NCBI GenBank assembly: GCA_001829185.1 | Contig: MIAR01000018.1 | Span: 1-64,000, forward strand | DNA length: 64,000 nt | DNA from: Spirochaetes bacterium GWB1_60_80 | GTDB taxonomy: Bacteria > Spirochaetota > Spirochaetia > Treponematales > UBA12059 | Direction of reading: 5' to 3' | Part shown: positions 59,104 to 64,000 of the stretch, piece by piece | Numbering within the stretch: the stretch's first letter is position 1 | Layout of the letters: each line of letters begins with the position of its first letter | The notes under the pieces: generated by a model | The model's input: only the letters and a program-made list of their open reading frames with translations | The model's database searches: none | Told to the model about the DNA's origin: nothing | Program-made: the position numbers and the translations under genes

Positions 59104-60675
59104 TCAGAATTGCTCGAAGTCTTCATCTTCTTTGTCTACGTCAGCCAGGTTGATTTTGACACCAGGAGTTTTCGGTGGTTTCAAGGCGGTGCTATAATCC
59201 GCTCTGGTTTGGACTGGCTGAGCCTTGGGCGTGAGCGAACCTCTGGCCGGGTTTTGTCTTTCGGCATGGGTCTGTGAATCGCTGGCATGGGTAACTGCCG
59301 GGCTAGTGCGATTATGCCGTCCGGTTTTCAGGAGAGTAACTGCGCCCATCACAGTCTCAGCCTGGGATGCCAGTTCTTCGGCCGTGTTGGCAAGCTCCTC
59401 CGCGCCGGCGGCATTTTCCTGTACTACAGCGTTGAGTTGCTGAACTGCTACGTTGATCTGTTGTACTCCGCTGGCTTGCTCGCTAGAGGCGGCGTTTATC
59501 TCGGTCACCAAGTCAGCCGTTTTTTGGATATCCGGTACCAATTTATCGAACATGGTGCCGGCTTGTTCGGCAATATCGACGCTAGACTTGGACAGCCCTT
59601 CGATCTCGCGGGCCGCTTCCTGGCTGCGCTCGGCTAATTTCTGGACCTCATTGGCTACGACCGCAAAACCACGGCCATGCTCACCAGCTCGGGCAGCCTC
59701 GATGGCAGCATTCAAAGATAATAGATTAGTTTGCCGGGCGATCTCTTGGATAACTTGTACTTTCCCAGCTATATCCTTCATGGCGGCAACCGCCTGCTTG
59801 ACTGAGGCACCACTCTCGCGGGCGTCCTGGGCAGATTTACTGGCAATCTTCTCAGTCTGGCTGGCGTTGTCTGCATTTTGCCGGATAGTTGCAGATAATT
59901 CTTCGATACTAGAAGACACCTCTTCAACGCTGGCTGCCTGCTCGTTGGATCCTTGGGCTACTTGTTCGGAAGTGGCCGAGATTTGGCTGGTGCCGATATT
60001 CACGTTGTTGGTGGCGACCTCGATGGTCGAGAAAGCCTTCATAATGGAAGCGGTGATGACAAGGGCTAATATGATAGAAAGAATCAGGGTGACGATGATC
60101 AGGATGGTAAAGACCAAGATGGCCTGATTGGCATTTTTCGTATTCTGGTTTGAAATTTCCTCAGCGGCGGAAATATTGAGTTCGGTTATCCTTTGGAGTT
60201 GCACGTCAACATTACTGACGCTTTGATGATACTCTGTGATGATAAAAGCGGCCGCCGCAGCTTGCCCCTCGCTAGTCATTATCTGGAAGAATCGGTCGAC
60301 ACTGTCGAAATGTCGCTGTTCTAGGGTTTGATAGATCGCGAATTCCTGACGATCAGCGTCATTGAGGAAGGTGGTCTTGTAGTGTTCATCCGCTGCTGTG
60401 ATGGCCTGCCGGAATTCAAGGCATTCTTGACGGAGGGATTCGGTCTGGGCGGGAGTATTGATGAGTACAGCCATGGAAATGTTACCCATGTGGCTGGCCG
60501 TATTGGAGATCAGAGCGCACAAGTCGGCTAGTGGCGCCGTCGCTTTCTCGTACAGTCTGGTATCGGCGGTATTTAAATTCCTAAGGCTGATCAAGCCAAC
60601 CACGCCAATGCTCAAGCCCAATAAGGCAACTATGAGGAAGCCGCCCAGCACCTTTGTCCTGATTCCCATGTTCAT
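59104..60675 (-). CDS. Methyl-accepting chemotaxis protein (four-helix-bundle sensor)
   Basis: A 523-residue MCP. Helix 1 ([20 protein letters not shown]), a helical periplasmic domain to about residue 185 (4HB_MCP type), helix 2 ([20 protein letters not shown]), and a signalling domain with tip [41 protein letters not shown]. The acidic end [10 protein letters not shown] is typical of receptors served by CheR/CheB tethering or spirochaetal MCPs. GGGAGGAACACG precedes ATG 60675. It is embedded between cheA and cheW. Confidence 0.94.
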   Translation of the reverse strand: MNMGIRTKVLGGFLIVALLGLSIGVVGLISLRNLNTADTRLYEKATAPLADLCALISNTASHMGNISMAVLINTPAQTESLRQECLEFRQAITAADEHYKTTFLNDADRQEFAIYQTLEQRHFDSVDRFFQIMTSEGQAAAAAFIITEYHQSVSNVDVQLQRITELNISAAEEISNQNTKNANQAILVFTILIIVTLILSIILALVITASIMKAFSTIEVATNNVNIGTSQISATSEQVAQGSNEQAASVEEVSSSIEELSATIRQNADNASQTEKIASKSAQDARESGASVKQAVAAMKDIAGKVQVIQEIARQTNLLSLNAAIEAARAGEHGRGFAVVANEVQKLAERSQEAAREIEGLSKSSVDIAEQAGTMFDKLVPDIQKTADLVTEINAASSEQASGVQQINVAVQQLNAVVQENAAGAEELANTAEELASQAETVMGAVTLLKTGRHNRTSPAVTHASDSQTHAERQNPARGSLTPKAQPVQTRADYSTALKPPKTPGVKINLADVDKEDEDFEQF

Positions 60676-62828
60676 CGTGTTCCTCCCTGTGTTACGTCCA
60701 GTTTTTCCGACTTGGCCTTAATGATTTCCGCTATATCTAGAATGAGCGCCACCGAGCCATCGCCCAGAATAGTCGCACCGGATATTATCTTGATCTGCCG
60801 CATATTCGTTGATAAAGGCTTGATCACTACTTGTTTGCGGCCCAGCACCGCGTCAACCATGAGGCCAACACAGTGATTTTCATTGGCTACGATGACGAAG
60901 CGCGGCTTTCCTTGATAGGCTGCCTTCACACCCAGGCTCTCGCGAACAGAAATGACCGGAATAGTCTGCCCACGCAGGTTGAGAATGCGTCCATCATTGC
61001 CGTCAATCCGAATGTCCGGTGTCATATCCACGCATTCCTGTACTTGGCTTAGCGTGATCACGTAGTCAAAGCCGTTGATCCGTACCAGGAGTCCTTCGAT
61101 GATGACCAGTGTCAGGGGAATGGAAAGGGTGATGCTGATACCCTTGCCGCTTTCGGAGTGAAGGCGGACTTCACCGCGCAGCCGTTTGATATTGCGCTTG
61201 ACTACATCCATGCCCACGCCGCGGCCAGACAAGCCGGTGGCGTGGTCGCTGGTGGAAAAACCTGGTTCGAAGATTAAAGCTTGGATCCGATCGGGATCCG
61301 CGTCTTTCGGATCTAGTAATTTTCGTTCTATGGCGCACTGGCGAATCCGTTCCATGTCAAGGCCGCCACCATCGTCAGCGATGGTTATCTCCACCCGGGA
61401 GCCAGCCTGGCAAGCAGACAAGGTGATGGTGCCTTCTGGCGGTTTACCAGCGGCCGCGCGGATGGCGGGAGCCTCGATGCCATGGTCGGCGGAATTGCGG
61501 ATGATGTGTAATAGTGGATCCTTTAGTGCCTCGATGAGGTTTTTGTCCAACTCTGTGGAACTGCCGGATATTTCCAGGCGAAGTGGCTTCCCGACGCTCT
61601 TGGAAAGGTCACGCACTAATCTCTGAAAGCTGGCGAAGGATTCCTCCAGCGGGACCATACGGATGCCCATAGTGGTGTCGCGCAGGTCGGCTGTCAATCG
61701 GGACAAGTTTTCCGAAAGACTAACGAATTCCCCCCGTCTAGCCTGGCGAGATTCCTGTTCCAGGATGGCCTGGAGGATTACAAGTTCGCCAACCAAGTCG
61801 ATCAGATCATCCAGCTTCTCCTTGCGCACCCGGATGGTGCTGGATTCCCGTTTTGCTTCGCGTTCTGTATTGGTGGACTTGACAATGGATTGCTCCGCGA
61901 GGGCCGCATCCACGTGTTCCTGGGCCACCCTTCCACTGGCCACGGCTAAATGGCCGAACGGCAGTTGGGCGTTACGGATGCTTTCGATCTCGGCAGGTGC
62001 CAACAGCCCCCGGTCAGCTAAAATTTCCCCGATGCGCGGCGTCCTCGGTTCGCCATCCTCGCCTTCAAGCTTTACAGGCGTATAGGTGATCTTTGCATAA
62101 TCCTCCACAAAGATAAAAACTGACTTGATAGCTGCCAAATTCCGAGAGGTAGACAAGGTGATTGTCCAATCAACATGCAAGGCTGTGGGATCCAGTGCTT
62201 CCAGGGGCGGGATTCGTGAAGTATTGGCTACAGTATGGCAAGTGCCCAGAGCTTCTAGTTCGCGGAACAGCGGCGCTAGATGGGCACCGCGGTGGAGAAG
62301 GTCGGTTTCCGGCCGGAAGGTTATGCGCCAGACTTGCGGTAAGGCCATGTCATTGGCTGCGCCTTCCGCAAGTTCGCCTTTCGCCTGGCTTTTACTTGCG
62401 GTAATGGAGTCACTAGGGGACGCGACGGTTACCGGCTTCGAGACAGTACTCGAGGCCGACGGCTCGCAGACGGCGGCGATTTCACCGATTAGGGTAGTCA
62501 AGTCCGAGGCTGCTTCTGGCTGATCAATCAAAACACGGATGCTATCGGCCGCCCGTAAACCTATGTCCACTATCCGCGAATCGATATGTAGCCGGCCTTT
62601 GCGAAGTTCGTCAAACAGGTTTTCTACAATATGAGAGAAATCCGAGACTCTGGAAAAACCGAACATTGCCCCTGATCCTTTGATGGTATGGAGGCAGCGG
62701 AAAACTTCATTGACGAGTTCCAGGTTTTCCGGTTGGCTTTCGAGACTGATTAGCACGGTTTCGATTTTGGCTAACAATTCCCGGGCTTCTTCCAGGAATA
62801 AGGCGCTGTTGTCGGTGAAATCGATCAT
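60672..62828 (-). CDS. cheA: Chemotaxis histidine kinase CheA
   Basis: A 718-residue CheA. Hpt domain with His47 ([11 protein letters not shown]), a middle region (about 140-320) with a divergent P2-like module ([19 protein letters not shown]), P3 dimerisation ([18 protein letters not shown]), HATPase ([31 protein letters not shown]) and CheW-like P5 ([24 protein letters not shown]). All catalytic boxes appear intact. Overlaps both neighbours by 4 nt, so STAS-CheA-MCP-CheW form one translationally linked unit. Confidence 0.95.
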   Translation of the reverse strand: MIDFTDNSALFLEEARELLAKIETVLISLESQPENLELVNEVFRCLHTIKGSGAMFGFSRVSDFSHIVENLFDELRKGRLHIDSRIVDIGLRAADSIRVLIDQPEAASDLTTLIGEIAAVCEPSASSTVSKPVTVASPSDSITASKSQAKGELAEGAANDMALPQVWRITFRPETDLLHRGAHLAPLFRELEALGTCHTVANTSRIPPLEALDPTALHVDWTITLSTSRNLAAIKSVFIFVEDYAKITYTPVKLEGEDGEPRTPRIGEILADRGLLAPAEIESIRNAQLPFGHLAVASGRVAQEHVDAALAEQSIVKSTNTEREAKRESSTIRVRKEKLDDLIDLVGELVILQAILEQESRQARRGEFVSLSENLSRLTADLRDTTMGIRMVPLEESFASFQRLVRDLSKSVGKPLRLEISGSSTELDKNLIEALKDPLLHIIRNSADHGIEAPAIRAAAGKPPEGTITLSACQAGSRVEITIADDGGGLDMERIRQCAIERKLLDPKDADPDRIQALIFEPGFSTSDHATGLSGRGVGMDVVKRNIKRLRGEVRLHSESGKGISITLSIPLTLVIIEGLLVRINGFDYVITLSQVQECVDMTPDIRIDGNDGRILNLRGQTIPVISVRESLGVKAAYQGKPRFVIVANENHCVGLMVDAVLGRKQVVIKPLSTNMRQIKIISGATILGDGSVALILDIAEIIKAKSEKLDVTQGGTR

Positions 62829-63148
62829 AGCATACCTGCGATGGTTAGATGGCGCTCGAGCGGAATTCCCAGTAGGTTGGCCAGCTTGGAAACCGGGTGT
62901 TCAATTGGTAGGGGCGCCAAGATCATGTGCCGGTTCCGGCTCAGTAGCGCACTGTTGAAGGCAAGGATGATCTGAAACAGAGTAATGTCTGCTTCTACGA
63001 CTCCGGTCAGGTCAATGTTGATCAGCTTGGCTGGTCCATCCAATAAGCTCTGGCATCGCGCGGCGAGACTATCGGCCTCGGCTACCAGGCTCATGCCGCT
63101 TACCGTCAATAGCGCCTCGTTGGGTAATTCGCTATTTTGGTCGTCCAT
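62825..63148 (-). CDS. STAS-domain protein at head of che operon
   Basis: A 107-residue STAS domain (anti-sigma-factor-antagonist fold): ALLTVSGMSLVAEADSLAARC, LINIDLTGVVEADITLFQIILAF, ILAPLPIEHPVSKLANLLGI. The position of the usual phosphorylated Ser is occupied by ADIT, so Thr could be the site, or regulation may not use phosphorylation. GGGAGGATCCG precedes ATG 63148. STAS proteins beside cheA occur in several alternative chemosensory systems; the partner is unknown. Confidence 0.85.
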   Translation of the reverse strand: MDDQNSELPNEALLTVSGMSLVAEADSLAARCQSLLDGPAKLINIDLTGVVEADITLFQIILAFNSALLSRNRHMILAPLPIEHPVSKLANLLGIPLERHLTIAGML

Positions 63149-63308
63149 CGGATCCTCCCTAGAAGGGGTTTACCAACACATGAGGCTTCACAAGCCGCAT
63201 TTAGGCTATGCTTATGGGTTTTGATCCTAGCTAATGTTTGCCGGTTGGGGGAATAATGGCCTCCAACCTCTTGTTTGAGATTATAGGTGCCCCACTAGCC
63301 AGAGTACT

Positions 63309-64000
63309 ATGGCACAAAGGATGTCTTTTAATAGTCCTTTTAGCCCATTGCTAGAGCAGATCCTAAATAGCTTCAGCTCTCAGCAAGCACCTTTGGACAG
63401 GCTTGCATACAGTCCGGAAATGACTGAGAATGATCATATGGATTCTGTCGTACTAGAATCCGTCACGCAGTCCAATCCGGCGGAGGATCTGGCCCGCTAT
63501 CTTGACGGAATTGAGCACGCACCAGTCGGCCTGCTTGGATTATCCAGTGGTGCAGATGGTCAACCAGATCTCAGTTTCGCGAATGCCCAAGCTCGGAATC
63601 TGCTTGGACTGCAACTCTGTTCCAGCCGGCAGATTTGGGTGGCTTTTCTTGAGCTGATGTCCCCTAATGGGCGAGCTGAGTTCTTGCAGCTATTGAACGA
63701 AGCCAGGAAACCTCCAATTACTCTGGAGGTCAAGGTGAGGGCCTTGGTGCACGGAAGCCAACGTTTCTTGCGGTTGCGTTTCCTATCGGCCTTGGGAAGC
63801 GATGGCCAGCCAGAAGTCAGCGAGCCAGTGTCTAGCTTCAACCGGTTGCGCGTGATAAGTGTGGAAGATATCACGGTTTGCGAAGCTGACTCGGTTCGTT
63901 GCACCGATCTTTTGGCGTTTGCCCGCACTTTAAAAGAGAGCATTAACTCCATCGATGAATACTTGGGTACAGATAAGCCAACATCGCCGCCTTATCATGA
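63309..64000 (+). CDS. PAS-domain protein, truncated by the window end
   Basis: An open frame from ATG 63309 to the last base (230 codons plus 2 nt, no stop). After a polar N-terminus of about 60 residues comes a PAS-like domain (LDGIEHAPVGLLGLSSG, FANAQARNLLGLQ, ITLEVKVRALVHGSQRFLRL, LRVISVEDIT). The last residues begin a possible kinase linker (LLAFARTLKESINSIDEYLG). Divergent from the che operon, it is likely a sensor or regulator for it. Codon use is like the che genes (lower G+C). No clear ribosome-binding site; ATG 63321 is an alternative. Confidence 0.7.
   Translation, partial: MAQRMSFNSPFSPLLEQILNSFSSQQAPLDRLAYSPEMTENDHMDSVVLESVTQSNPAEDLARYLDGIEHAPVGLLGLSSGADGQPDLSFANAQARNLLGLQLCSSRQIWVAFLELMSPNGRAEFLQLLNEARKPPITLEVKVRALVHGSQRFLRLRFLSALGSDGQPEVSEPVSSFNRLRVISVEDITVCEADSVRCTDLLAFARTLKESINSIDEYLGTDKPTSPPYH

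Noticed and set aside
1-64000. tRNA, rRNA, riboswitch and replication-origin signals
   Set aside because: Looked for in the intergenic regions by eye; no cloverleaf with tRNA consensus, no rRNA segment, no recognised riboswitch core and no DnaA-box cluster were seen.

Overview
The window looks like a chromosomal segment from a high-G+C member of the Spirochaetota. There is no rRNA or tRNA gene to confirm this. The assignment rests on the compact V-type ATPase operon in the order E, DUF2764, A, B, D, I, K (known from spirochaetes and chlamydiae), on a FecR-domain exported protein, on possible FlaA-like exported proteins, on abundant chemotaxis and c-di-GMP proteins, and on BMP-type lipoprotein transport. 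No complete transposase, CRISPR array or phage gene is visible.

Layout. 1-2.6 kb: a decayed GNAT acetyltransferase, a thioredoxin-like protein and a PAS-GGDEF-HD-GYP c-di-GMP protein. 2.6-10.4 kb: a strong promoter, a small acidic protein and the seven-gene V-ATPase operon, closed by a terminator. The proteolipid has the side chains of a Na+ site. 10.4-15.9 kb: an enolase-superfamily enzyme coupled to an unusual nucleotidyltransferase/lipid-kinase fusion, RidA, a TIM-barrel isomerase coupled to a TSUP transporter, and a MORN protein. 16-18.7 kb (minus strand): a cytidylate-kinase-like/BON protein, RlmB and MazG. 18.9-28.8 kb is the most accessory-looking part: a DMT transporter, a zinc-ribbon protein, a beta-CASP nuclease, a secreted FGE-fold protein, a truncated VapC, two coupled exported proteins, an RpiB-type isomerase and a lamin-tail lipoprotein, with elaborate intergenic hairpins.

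29-34.4 kb: RNase Z and a four-gene Gld-like ABC-2 system. 34.6-40.8 kb: a membrane protein with a degenerate GGDEF domain, MEMO, MurD, a hypothetical protein and a FecR-domain protein. 40.8-48.2 kb: a heterodimeric ABC exporter with one degenerate ATP site, a PAS histidine kinase and a Cache-type MCP. 48.4-56 kb: a divergent catabolic locus with a MerR regulator, FGGY sugar kinase and AEC transporter on one side and a BMP lipoprotein ABC importer on the other. 56.4-64 kb has visibly lower G+C and holds a response regulator and a tightly coupled STAS-CheA-MCP-CheW-CheR operon, then a divergent PAS gene cut by the window end.

The most striking non-coding feature is a 137-bp element present five times (three copies identical, two with two substitutions each). 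It can fold as three hairpins closed by its own ends, and it sits against or inside the 3' ends of genes, supplying stop codons and in one case a C-terminal tail. A second family of hairpins has conserved arms but unrelated palindromic centres (20.3, 26.9 and probably 21.9 kb). A 236-bp element with 21-bp inverted ends abuts one 137-bp copy. Several genes have a -10 box 6-9 bp before the ATG, which suggests leaderless mRNAs.
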